A stretch of 64,000 nt of DNA, taken from Lacrimispora sphenoides JCM 1415. Lineage in GTDB: Bacteria; Bacillota; Clostridia; Lachnospirales; Lachnospiraceae. This document shows, piece by piece, positions 28,821 through 36,867 of this stretch (positions are counted from its first letter, which is position 1; every line of letters begins with the position of its first letter). The stretch covers positions 3,038,001-3,102,000 of the forward strand of contig NZ_LT630003.1 in NCBI RefSeq assembly GCF_900105615.1. The letters are read 5' to 3'. The notes beneath the pieces were generated by a model. It was not told the DNA's origin. It searched no databases and saw only the letters and a program-made list of their open reading frames with translations. Position numbers and translations under genes: made by a program.

Positions 28821-28844
28821 TTATTTAAGAATACCTTGCCGCAT
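28821..28844 (-). CDS. Seven-residue leader peptide MRQGILK upstream of tet
   Basis: ATG-CGG-CAA-GGT-ATT-CTT-AAA-TAA, preceded by AAGGAG ten nucleotides upstream and about 30 nt downstream of a promoter. The last codons (GTATTCTTAAAT) are exactly complementary over 12 nt to leader sequence at 28732-28743, so a ribosome stalled or moving here would change the fold of the RNA before the attenuator hairpin. This is the architecture of translational/transcriptional attenuation known for tet(M) and erm leaders. It is predicted from sequence only. Confidence 0.65.
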   Translation of the reverse strand: MRQGILK

Positions 28845-28874
28845 AGTAGTTTATCTCCTTATATTGCTTTTCTC

Positions 28875-28904
28875 ATATTACCTTATAAATACCAGAGTTG
28901 TCAA
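28875..28904 (-). promoter_or_regulatory. Promoter of the tet leader transcript
   Basis: On the minus strand a perfect TTGACA (28899-28904), an 18-bp spacer and TAATAT (28875-28880). It lies between the HAD gene and the leader peptide, so tet has its own promoter apart from the upstream accessory genes. Confidence 0.7.
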
Positions 28905-28966
28905 GCTCGCTTGGAGTTATTTGAGCTTCGGCAGGCGATGGAATGTTCTTCTGTTGCATCATATGT

Positions 28967-29596
28967 TCAATCCCTCATCATTAAAAGAAGATCGTCAGGT
29001 TTTTCTAAGTAATAATCTGCCTTTATTTCTCTGGAAAGGCTGCCCCAGCCCGCCAAAGCAAAATCAACCTTGGCACTTTTGGCACATTCCCAGTCATATA
29101 CACTGTCCCCAATATAAATCAATTCGTTATTGTTCGCATTTGAGACTTCCATGTATTTGAAAAGAGGGTCTGGATCTGGCTTGTGCTCCACCGTATCATC
29201 AGCGCAAATAATCGCTGTGAAATATTTGCTAATATCAAATGGTTCAAAATCCTGTTTAAATTCTTCTCTTGTTTTTGATGTGACAATCCCTAATTCACAG
29301 CCGTATTGTACAAGGACGTCCAACAACTCACTTATGCCCTGGAAAACACATACCGTATTGCTGTAATTGGACATACATTTTTCCCAATGCCCCAGAATAA
29401 GCGAAATTGAACGTTCCGGGACGTTAAGTTTTTTCAATGCGTTCTTTCCGGGAATCCCCAATGCAAATGTCAGCTCGTTGATTTCTCTGTTAATCCCGGT
29501 TACGGCAATTAAGGTGTCTTGTAAAGAGTGCAGAACTGCATATTCCGTATCTATTAATGTTCCGTCTATGTCAAAGACAATATGCTTATACCTCAT
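28967..29596 (-). CDS. HAD-superfamily hydrolase (phosphoglycolate phosphatase-like)
   Basis: 209 residues. HAD motif I is FDIDGTLIDTE (residues 8-18), motif II is IVTSKTREEF near 100, Lys in KPDPDP near 139, and motif IV is YIGDSVYDWECAKSAK near 160. The cap domain is of the alpha-helical PGP/PpaX type. It probably removes phosphate from a small metabolite; the substrate is unknown. It is the last gene in a run of minus-strand accessory genes that begins with the UvrA-like gene. Confidence 0.88.
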   Translation of the reverse strand: MRYKHIVFDIDGTLIDTEYAVLHSLQDTLIAVTGINREINELTFALGIPGKNALKKLNVPERSISLILGHWEKCMSNYSNTVCVFQGISELLDVLVQYGCELGIVTSKTREEFKQDFEPFDISKYFTAIICADDTVEHKPDPDPLFKYMEVSNANNNELIYIGDSVYDWECAKSAKVDFALAGWGSLSREIKADYYLEKPDDLLLMMRD

Positions 29597-29621
29597 ATAT
29601 GACCTCCTCCGCGCTTCATTC

Positions 29622-30470
29622 CTATCCTATGTGCAAAAGCATCTCATACTGACTCACAGTAGTTTCAAACCCTAATTTAATCAGAAAATCCTTCATACAT
29701 TTCGATTCGTCGTCTACGTTAAGGGCATTTATTTTTTGAGATTCCGTATTTTCGATTAAATCAGTAACAATGCTTCTTCCAATTCCTTTCCCTCTATAAA
29801 CTTTTTTTACTGCAATTTGAGGGATATCTCCTGTCTTTTTATTAATAATACCGTATCCAGCAATTGTATTATCATAATGTACAATAGAATATAGAAATTC
29901 TTTTGATACCGCATTCACCGAATTAATCGAATTTTGCCATGAAGGTTCAAAATCCCAGAATTCTCTTAATTGTTCCCACGCCATCTGATCCGTGTGCTCA
30001 ACTTTATGGTTTTTCACAGGAGCATAACTTTTTTTGTCTATTTTAAAGCAGGAAAAATTCCTTCGAATCTTGAATCCCTCTTTTTTGTACAATTGAAGTG
30101 CAGACGTATTGGATTGAATAACCTCAAGTAAATACTGTTCTATTTGATTTTGTTTAAGTACTTCTTTGACATTCAAAAGCATGTTACTTGTGACACCTTG
30201 TCTTCTGTAATCAATGATAACGCCTGTTCCAATATCATACACCGTTGTTTTTCCGTTTAAATTTCGAAGTCCATTTAGAACGAAACCAACCAACCGATCA
30301 TCTTTAAACGCACCTATGGATATCTCCGGAGCATACCCTCTTCTTTGCAGCATTTGTTTGAATGTTTCAATGGGTAAATCCATTTCAACCTGATAATCGG
30401 AAAATGCATTCTGAAATGCTTCGTGAAGTGTTTCTATACTTGCATCATTTAAAGTTCTATAAGCTAACAT
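29622..30470 (-). CDS. Tandem GNAT-domain N-acetyltransferase
   Basis: 282 residues that appear to contain two GNAT folds. The first spans about residues 1-150 with an acetyl-CoA loop (VIIDYRRQGVTSNMLL). The second spans about 160-282 (IAVKKVYRGKGIGRSIVTDL). Each has the V/I-x-x-x-x-R-x-x-G-x-G/A pattern for CoA. The acceptor is unknown; placement among resistance-like genes suggests small-molecule acetylation. AGGAGG lies 5 nt before the ATG. Confidence 0.82.
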   Translation of the reverse strand: MLAYRTLNDASIETLHEAFQNAFSDYQVEMDLPIETFKQMLQRRGYAPEISIGAFKDDRLVGFVLNGLRNLNGKTTVYDIGTGVIIDYRRQGVTSNMLLNVKEVLKQNQIEQYLLEVIQSNTSALQLYKKEGFKIRRNFSCFKIDKKSYAPVKNHKVEHTDQMAWEQLREFWDFEPSWQNSINSVNAVSKEFLYSIVHYDNTIAGYGIINKKTGDIPQIAVKKVYRGKGIGRSIVTDLIENTESQKINALNVDDESKCMKDFLIKLGFETTVSQYEMLLHIG

Positions 30471-30512
30471 TTGCCCTCCTCAGCTAATTGTTTCACTAAT
30501 TAAATAAGATGA

Positions 30513-31247
30513 TTACTTTTTTGCTTTTATAACCAGAAACGTAGGCTTAATAAATTCTTTCACCAAATCCGGCTTTTCCTTTATAGCCCATGGCTCAGGT
30601 GCCGGCTCTACCATATCTTTAAGAATAAAGCCTGTATGGGCTATTGTTGATATGATTTCTCCCATGGAACGATGGTAGTTGATTACACCATCCACAAACC
30701 ATGGGCCAACACGCTGGCCGCTTTTCCCATAGTCAGAGAAAGTATAAGAAATAAAGTTTCCGTTCTCATCCATGTTATGATGACCATTACAATCCATGGT
30801 GGCTGTTACAATGGGATGTTCCTGTGAATAGATCAAGTACCCGCCCTCATTTAAGAGCGAGTAAATATCTTCCATAAGTTTTTGAAAATTTTCTGCGTAA
30901 TGAAAGGCAAGTGAACTGTACACCAAATCAAATTTCTGTGTTAAAGCAGATAATTCTGACATGTCCATACGACAGTATTCAACGTTCGGGTGAGAGAATT
31001 CCTTTTCTGCTATTTCAAGCATCTTTTGTGAAAGATCAATGCCAACTACTTTTTTAGCCCCATTTTGTGCGAATGAAAAGCTATTATGTCCATATCCGCA
31101 TCCTATGTCTAAAATTGTTTTCCCCTTGATATCCGGCAATAATTTGTTCATTGCAGGTTGTTCCAATAAATCATTATAGCTTTTTTCGCCCCTTAATTTC
31201 ATATACTCTTTAAAAAACACTTCATTATCGTATATATTTTGGCTCAT
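30513..31247 (-). CDS. Class I SAM-dependent methyltransferase
   Basis: 244 residues. The SAM-binding motif I is ILDIGCGYGHNSFSFAQNGA near residue 40, motif II is VVGIDLSQKMLEIAE, and motif IV is FDLVYSSLAFHY near 110. It resembles UbiE/Methyltransf_11 proteins with an extended C-terminal half. The substrate is not evident. It lies in the accessory operon-like run, 42 nt before the tandem-GNAT gene. Confidence 0.9.
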   Translation of the reverse strand: MSQNIYDNEVFFKEYMKLRGEKSYNDLLEQPAMNKLLPDIKGKTILDIGCGYGHNSFSFAQNGAKKVVGIDLSQKMLEIAEKEFSHPNVEYCRMDMSELSALTQKFDLVYSSLAFHYAENFQKLMEDIYSLLNEGGYLIYSQEHPIVTATMDCNGHHNMDENGNFISYTFSDYGKSGQRVGPWFVDGVINYHRSMGEIISTIAHTGFILKDMVEPAPEPWAIKEKPDLVKEFIKPTFLVIKAKK

Positions 31248-31329
31248 GTAAGATTCTCCTTTGTTCTTTCAATTAGTTACATCTCATAATTCCCTATGAT
31301 ACATCATCGTTGCTCTTGCTTTGATTTAA

Positions 31330-32199
31330 TTATGCATGTGATAAAACAGGAAACATCATTTGATGATTCACAAACCAATTGTCCTTTCCTTTAAGAACAA
31401 AAAGAGTTGTATCCTCTTCTTCGAGAATACGTGAATGAAAGGCTGCATGTTCTGCAGGAGTGAAGCCAAAAACTACAGTGCGTATTTGAGACTCTGCTGC
31501 TCTGGATACCATTTCAATCATAGCATGATTCCCGTCACTAAAAATATCATAACAAGTTAAAATCTCATTTTTATTTGAAGCTATTATTACAGCATCAAAA
31601 TCTTCCAGAAAGTACACACAATCTTTCATCGATGAAGTACAATAAAACATAAGCAATTCATAGTTATCCTTTATTGCAAGCGCGGAGTATGGGTTGGATT
31701 TCGAGTAATACCGCTTTAAGAGCTCACGATCACTTGCAAGGCTCATGTCAAGTTTCCTTAAGCGCCCTTTTGTTGGAGTGATAGGACTGCTGCATTGGTA
31801 TTCAACGGCTTTTACAAAACCAAATTTGGGGTAAAAATCAAGAACACTGTCATTGGCAAACAGACACATGGTATCGCATGTTTCTTTCCATTCACTTAAA
31901 ATTCTTTCTATTAAATATCTGGATAACCCCTGGTTTCTATAATCGGAGTCCGTCATAACAGTGCCAATCTGGATGCATCGTTTTTCCTGCCCTTTATAAA
32001 GGGATTTTAAAATATTCACAGATGCATTAGCAATTACCTTTCCATCATCAATCAAGGAATATGGAATATATTTATCTGTCCAATATCCATTCTGATAAAA
32101 TTCTTCAAAAGACAGTCCAAAGGTTTTTTCAGCTAAACTGTTATAACTGCGCCGTAATGCATTATCCTCTTTCATGCTGTTGGTAAAGATATAATTCAT
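31330..32199 (-). CDS. GNAT-family N-acetyltransferase
   Basis: 289 residues. The GNAT core occupies about residues 1-150 with the acetyl-CoA site GTVMTDSDYRNQGLSRYLIERIL near 80. The C-terminal part (about 170-289) lacks an obvious second CoA loop. The layout, a GNAT core plus a C-terminal extension, recalls Eis-like enzymes but no specific match can be claimed. It follows marR by 33 nt on the same strand. Confidence 0.8.
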   Translation of the reverse strand: MNYIFTNSMKEDNALRRSYNSLAEKTFGLSFEEFYQNGYWTDKYIPYSLIDDGKVIANASVNILKSLYKGQEKRCIQIGTVMTDSDYRNQGLSRYLIERILSEWKETCDTMCLFANDSVLDFYPKFGFVKAVEYQCSSPITPTKGRLRKLDMSLASDRELLKRYYSKSNPYSALAIKDNYELLMFYCTSSMKDCVYFLEDFDAVIIASNKNEILTCYDIFSDGNHAMIEMVSRAAESQIRTVVFGFTPAEHAAFHSRILEEEDTTLFVLKGKDNWFVNHQMMFPVLSHA

Positions 32200-32232
32200 A
32201 TAACCGACTTCCTTCTCTTCCTACTTAAGCTA

Positions 32233-32655
32233 TCATGTTTTTTCAGCATACAAGCTGGTGATTTTTTTACACATCATTGAAAATGCCTGTACTTCCTCTG
32301 GCGTTAATGCTTCTTCAATTAAGTTCATGATTTCATTACCAAAATCATCGACACGGTTTAAAAAGGCTTTTCCTTCACTGGTCAGTATAATTTTATAGGA
32401 ACGGCGGTCATTAAGCTGCCTTTCCTGTACGATATACTTTTTTTCCAACAGCCGTTTCGTTAATTTTGAAATGCCCGACTGCGAGATTCCTTTCATTTCA
32501 GCAAGCTCTTTCGTTGTTTTTGGTCCTTGATTGCTCAACGTATCAAGGATATAGTACTGTGCAGTTGAAACACCTTCTACGTTAAATTTGTTTGAATCAG
32601 ATACAATCATACACTGAAAAGGGACATAATTTTCTTCTAATTCTTTTACTGCCAT
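32233..32655 (-). CDS. MarR-family transcriptional regulator
   Basis: 140 residues. The winged helix-turn-helix is clear: TTKELAEMKGISQSGISKLTKRLLEK near residue 52 and the wing RQLNDRRSYKIILT near 82. It lies 12 nt after the UvrA-like gene, in the same transcript. The perfect inverted repeat upstream of that gene (34949-34989) is the likely operator, which would make the unit autoregulated and ligand-inducible. Confidence 0.92.
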   Translation of the reverse strand: MAVKELEENYVPFQCMIVSDSNKFNVEGVSTAQYYILDTLSNQGPKTTKELAEMKGISQSGISKLTKRLLEKKYIVQERQLNDRRSYKIILTSEGKAFLNRVDDFGNEIMNLIEEALTPEEVQAFSMMCKKITSLYAEKT

Positions 32656-32667
32656 AAAGCCGATCTC

Positions 32668-34929
32668 CTATATTTTATTCATATATTTTTTCAGGGATTT
32701 TCCTGTCAGGGAATCTTTACAATTCATTAAATCTTCCGGCAGCCCAGTAAACATAATTTTACCGCCATGCTGTCCGGCATATGGGCCTAAGTCAATAATC
32801 CAGTCTGCCTGGCAAATAATATCCAAATTATGCTCTATTACAATAAGGGTGGAATTTTGTTCTACAAGACGATTCATGATACCAATCAACTGCTTTATGT
32901 CAGCCATATGCAGGCCTGTTGAGGGTTCATCCAAAACATAAGCTTTCCCTCCGTTTAAAAGCTCGGAAGCCAGTTTGATCCGCTGCAATTCCCCTCCTGA
33001 CAGTGTGTTCAAGGGCTGCCCCAAAGAAATATAGGTAATTCCAACATCTGAAAGCCTGTTCAGTACTGTTCTTATTTCTTCTTCCTGAAAAAATTCCAAG
33101 GCCTCCGATACGGTCATTTTAAGTATTTCACCAATATTTTTACCTCTTAGCTTATACCCGAGCACTTCGTCGGTATAACGGTTCCCGTGACATTCTTCAC
33201 ATACTGTAACAATGGTATCCATAAACGCTAAATCTGTATAGGTAACACCTAAGCCTTTACAAGCAGGACATGCGCCTTGGGAATTGAAACTGAACAGGGA
33301 GGCGCTGACACCGTTGCTTTTTGCAAATAGTTTTCTGATCATATCAAAGATACCTGTAAAGGTTGCTAAGTTGGAACGCTTTGATGCTTGTATTCCCTTT
33401 TGGTCGATAAAAACAGTATCGGGATAAAATCGAGGCAGCACCTGATTAATAAGCGTACTTTTTCCTGAACCGGCAACCCCTGTCACAACCGTCATTACTC
33501 CTTTGGGTATTTCAACTGAAAGGTTCTTCAAATTGTGAAGCGTTGCATTGTGAATGGAAAGCCAGCCTTTCGGGGTACGAGTGCCAGCTTTTAATTCCGG
33601 CCGGTAAGACAGATACTTCCCTGTCAATGTACCCGATGCTTTTAACCCTTGTAAGCTCCCCTGATATACGATTTCGCCCCCATGGATTCCCGCGCCGGGC
33701 CCCATATCAATCACTTGGTCTGCAATTTTTATTATATCAGGGTCATGCTCCACGATAAGTACGGTATTGCCTTTGTCACGCAAAAGTTTCATAAGGTCAT
33801 TGATCTTGCTTATATCATGAGGGTGAAGTCCTATACTGGGCTCGTCAAAAATATAAGTAAGGTCTGTTAAGCTGCTGCCCAGCTGGCAAACTATTTTGAT
33901 TCTTTGAGATTCTCCGCCCGATAGAGTGGATGTCTGTCTGCTTAAACTTAAATAGTCCAATCCAATGGATACCATTTGCTGCAGACGATTCACCAATTCT
34001 GAAACGATTGCGGCCGCCACTGGAGCATTGATTAACTGGATAAATTCTAATAGTTCGTTTATCTGCATATCCGCGCATTCCGCTATATTTTTACCGTTCA
34101 CTTTGCAGGATAAAACTCTGTCATTCAGGCGTGTCCCATGGCAGTGGGGACAATCCTGCTTTATGATAAAGCCCTCAATTTCTTTGCTGTATCTAACTTT
34201 TTCGCCATCCTCTTTTTTGAGAAAGCTCCGCTCGATCCGTGGAACCACCCCCTCATACAATGATGTTTTAGGCCATTCGGGAAGAGGATCTTTCACCTTA
34301 ATGCCGTCAGCGTAAAGAAGCAGATCCAGTTCTTCAGCGGAATAGTCTTTTATTTTTTTATCATTATCAAAAAATCCAGAATAGATATATCGGGTCAGCC
34401 GCCAGCCGCCGGGTTCAAAAGTAGGGAAACGGATTGCTCCCTCATTTAAAGATTTATTTTTATCTAACAGACGTTCAATATCAACTGCTTCTATCTTTCC
34501 TAAGCCCTGACATAAGCTGCACATTCCAGCCGGATTATTGAATGAAAAAACATCGGAATATCCGACAAAAGGTTTTCCAATTCGTGAAAACAACAGACGC
34601 AACAAAGAATAAATATCTGTAATCGTGCCGACCGTTGACCGTGCATTACCGCCTAACCGTTTTTGATTGATTATAAAAGCTACCGATAAATTTTCGATCA
34701 TATCCACATCAGGTTTTCCGTAATGGGGCATACGGTGACGGATAAAACTTGTGTAGGTTTCATTTAATTGCCTTTGGGATTCTGCTGCTATTGTATCAAA
34801 CACGAGTGACGATTTACCAGAACCGGATACTCCGGTAAAAACCGTAATTTCTTTTTTGGGTATCAGGACATCAATATTTTTTAGATTCCGATCCCTTGCG
34901 CCAGATACCCGAATATAATTATCAGACAT
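32668..34929 (-). CDS. UvrA-like ABC protein (DrrC-type drug-resistance paralog)
   Basis: 753 residues, much shorter than housekeeping UvrA (about 940). Two ABC modules are intact: Walker A GVSGSGKSS near residue 34 and GVAGSGKST near 486, signatures TLSGGESQRIKI and TLSGGELQRIKLASEL. Zinc-finger cysteine pairs are retained (CSLCQGLG, CPHCHG, CPACKGLG, CEECHG). The reduced N-terminal insert, which carries UvrB contacts in UvrA, fits the UvrA-paralog group that includes the daunorubicin self-resistance protein DrrC. It likely removes DNA-bound drugs rather than serving general excision repair. It heads a MarR-controlled unit. Confidence 0.85.
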   Translation of the reverse strand: MSDNYIRVSGARDRNLKNIDVLIPKKEITVFTGVSGSGKSSLVFDTIAAESQRQLNETYTSFIRHRMPHYGKPDVDMIENLSVAFIINQKRLGGNARSTVGTITDIYSLLRLLFSRIGKPFVGYSDVFSFNNPAGMCSLCQGLGKIEAVDIERLLDKNKSLNEGAIRFPTFEPGGWRLTRYIYSGFFDNDKKIKDYSAEELDLLLYADGIKVKDPLPEWPKTSLYEGVVPRIERSFLKKEDGEKVRYSKEIEGFIIKQDCPHCHGTRLNDRVLSCKVNGKNIAECADMQINELLEFIQLINAPVAAAIVSELVNRLQQMVSIGLDYLSLSRQTSTLSGGESQRIKIVCQLGSSLTDLTYIFDEPSIGLHPHDISKINDLMKLLRDKGNTVLIVEHDPDIIKIADQVIDMGPGAGIHGGEIVYQGSLQGLKASGTLTGKYLSYRPELKAGTRTPKGWLSIHNATLHNLKNLSVEIPKGVMTVVTGVAGSGKSTLINQVLPRFYPDTVFIDQKGIQASKRSNLATFTGIFDMIRKLFAKSNGVSASLFSFNSQGACPACKGLGVTYTDLAFMDTIVTVCEECHGNRYTDEVLGYKLRGKNIGEILKMTVSEALEFFQEEEIRTVLNRLSDVGITYISLGQPLNTLSGGELQRIKLASELLNGGKAYVLDEPSTGLHMADIKQLIGIMNRLVEQNSTLIVIEHNLDIICQADWIIDLGPYAGQHGGKIMFTGLPEDLMNCKDSLTGKSLKKYMNKI

Positions 34930-34948
34930 AATTTTACCTTTCCACTAT

Positions 34949-34989
34949 ATATAGTTGACACAGTTAATATATGAGTGTGTCAACTATAT
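34949..34989. promoter_or_regulatory. Perfect 14-bp inverted repeat, probable MarR operator
   Basis: ATATAGTTGACACA (34949-34962) and TGTGTCAACTATAT (34976-34989) are exact complements separated by 13 nt. It lies 20-60 nt upstream of the UvrA-like start. TTGACA hexamers are embedded in both arms, so a bound dimer or pair of dimers would cover the promoter. Confidence 0.75.
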
Positions 34990-35141
34990 CTTATCACCAT
35001 TTTTACTTCTTTGCAATGATATAGAATAGAACTTTATGGAAATATAGTTACATAATGCTGTTGAATTATAAATCAGATATTAGGCAAAAAAGGCGATCCC
35101 CTGCATGGTTCTTCGCCTTTTTCTTATCAACCTGTTACTAT

Positions 35142-35591
35142 TTAACCGTCACTTAATTTAAGATGAAGTATTGGAAATGGTCTGCCTTGTTCATCAAGCT
35201 CTGACCTGCTAATGACATGAAAACCCATGTGTTTATAAAATCCTATGCCCTGATCATTCTGTTCATTTACATCAACATATTTTGCATCTAAATTATCAAC
35301 AGCATAGCGGATAAGCTTCTTTCCAATTCCTTTTCCTCTGGCCTCATCATGGATAAACAGCATCTCAACTTTATCACCGGCTGTACCTATGAAACCATGA
35401 GGAGTATCATCTTCAAAATAACAATACAAATGTTCAATTTCTTTTAATCCCTTTATTACTTCCGGTTTGATCGCCTGGATGTCATCTTCTGATAAAAACG
35501 TATGAGTAGCTGCAACTGCAGATTCCCATATATTTAGTAAATCATTTATTTCTTTATCATTCCTGTTCTTTACAGTATGAATATTTGACAT
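35142..35591 (-). CDS. GNAT-family N-acetyltransferase
   Basis: 149 residues, a single GNAT domain. The CoA-binding motif is MLFIHDEARGKGIGKKLIRYA near residue 72, followed by VDVNEQNDQGIGFYKHMGFH near 103. It resembles PhnO/YjaB-type small acetyltransferases with unknown acceptor. AGGAGG lies 7 nt before the ATG. It stands alone between the UvrA-like operator and the GyrI-like gene. Confidence 0.88.
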   Translation of the reverse strand: MSNIHTVKNRNDKEINDLLNIWESAVAATHTFLSEDDIQAIKPEVIKGLKEIEHLYCYFEDDTPHGFIGTAGDKVEMLFIHDEARGKGIGKKLIRYAVDNLDAKYVDVNEQNDQGIGFYKHMGFHVISRSELDEQGRPFPILHLKLSDG

Positions 35592-35952
35592 TTCATTACC
35601 TCCTGTTCTTTATTGAGGCACGACAATCAAGGCATTATACGCCTTTCATTCCGGTTGTCGATGAAACTGATATATACGATATGCCTCAAACAATGTTTCA
35701 TCTACCTTTTCCTTGCTTGAGGCGGAGAAATCATCTTTGTATTTAGTATAAAGCTTCGCACTTAATATCACCGCCCTTTATCTTGCTCTCATTATATTGA
35801 CTATTTGAGTTCCTGTCAAATAAATACGGAGGTATTGGGTACGTGTCTGATCAGAGCAGTTGCCTCCATTTTTTTCCAGACTGCTATATTGTATTCTGGC
35901 GGATTTCTGTTAAAATAAGGTTATAAAAAGTCGTAAAATAGGGGGAATAAAA
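35592..35952. other. 361-bp intergenic region without a gene
   Basis: No supported reading frame on either strand. The right side carries a likely promoter for the GyrI-like gene: TTGTAT (35889-35894), a 16-bp spacer and TAAAAT (35911-35916). A GGAGG/CCTCC inverted repeat near 35829-35870 followed by a T run resembles a weak terminator. Confidence 0.5.
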
Positions 35953-36480
35953 ATGGCAGAGATTATTAACGTCTATAAAGAGCATTTACCCTCATTGCGT
36001 TTTATTGGGAAATGCTATACCAACGCTGACAGATCTGGCGGATTTGGCCACAAATGGATGGAATGGTTTCGAAACGGCTGGTTTGAGGAGCTTGAAACGC
36101 TTAACCGTGACCCGAATATTGAAAACAGTTATCTGGGTTTTATGCGCTGCAACAGCAACGATATTGAAAACACTTTTGAATACTGGATTGGCATGTTCCT
36201 TCCACCTGATACATCTGTCCCCGATGGCTATGATTTTATAGATTTGAATGAGGGCAGCATCGGTGTATGCTGGATAAAAGGCAAAGAGGATGACGGCAGC
36301 ATCTATGGCATGCACGATGAGTGTATTGCTAAATTCCAGGAACATGGTATGGGTAACTTTCAGGACGATAATGATAAAAGGATTTATTTTTTCGAAAGGT
36401 ATAACTGTCCGAGATTTTCCGAGAAGGATGAGCATGGCAATGTTATTTTAGACTACTGCATTTACTTGTCAGAACTATAG
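35953..36480 (+). CDS. GyrI-like / AraC effector-binding-domain protein
   Basis: 175 residues with the GyrI-like small-molecule-binding fold. Indicators are the N-terminal strand LPSLRFIGKCY, the central YWIGMFLPPDTSVPDGYDFIDL, and the C-terminal acidic strand after RYNCPRFSEKDEHG. There is no DNA-binding domain. Stand-alone GyrI-like proteins bind hydrophobic or cationic drugs or modulate gyrase; which applies here is unknown. It closes the accessory resistance-like block and is followed by a strong terminator. Confidence 0.8.
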   Translation: MAEIINVYKEHLPSLRFIGKCYTNADRSGGFGHKWMEWFRNGWFEELETLNRDPNIENSYLGFMRCNSNDIENTFEYWIGMFLPPDTSVPDGYDFIDLNEGSIGVCWIKGKEDDGSIYGMHDECIAKFQEHGMGNFQDDNDKRIYFFERYNCPRFSEKDEHGNVILDYCIYLSEL

Positions 36481-36512
36481 GCTAACTCTTTTGCTGTTAC
36501 TTGTCAAAATAT

Positions 36513-36556
36513 AACAAGAGCCATTGCATCTTCTTTCCGATGCAACGGCTCTTGTT
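36513..36556. terminator. Bidirectional terminator between gyrI-like and opu genes
   Basis: AACAAGAGCC-A-TTGCATC (36513-36530) pairs with GATGCAA-C-GGCTCTTGTT (36539-36556) with one mismatch. It lies between convergent genes. Confidence 0.85.
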
Positions 36557-36588
36557 CGCTATATTCTTAACTTCTTTCCGGACAGCAT

Positions 36589-36867
36589 TTAATCATTTAT
36601 AAAAACCTGAGCCATATGAATGAGAAAACTCAATGTACGCAGGATAAACACACATCCTGCAATCACATATACCCAGGGAATGCGCAAAGTTCCAAGCAAC
36701 CATAAAAGCAGCATTACAACTGCCACATCCCGCATATACCGTCCAAACATTAAACCGATTCTTTCTTCCCTCAGGGACAGGGGCTGGTCAGCGCTCATCA
36801 GCCAGCGGCACTTGGGAGAAGTAAAAACAAAGGATAGAAAAGCAAAAAACAGAATCCCATAAATCAT
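36589..36867 (-). CDS. Small membrane protein of the opu/bus operon
   Basis: 92 residues with an N-terminal hydrophobic stretch (MIYGILFFAFLSFVF) and two later helices (VAVVMLLLWLLGTL; WVYVIAGCVFILRTLSF). It overlaps the permease/binding-protein gene by 4 nt, so it is translationally coupled to the transporter. No family is recognised. A role as an accessory subunit of the osmolyte transporter is inferred from coupling only. Confidence 0.65.
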   Translation of the reverse strand: MIYGILFFAFLSFVFTSPKCRWLMSADQPLSLREERIGLMFGRYMRDVAVVMLLLWLLGTLRIPWVYVIAGCVFILRTLSFLIHMAQVFIND

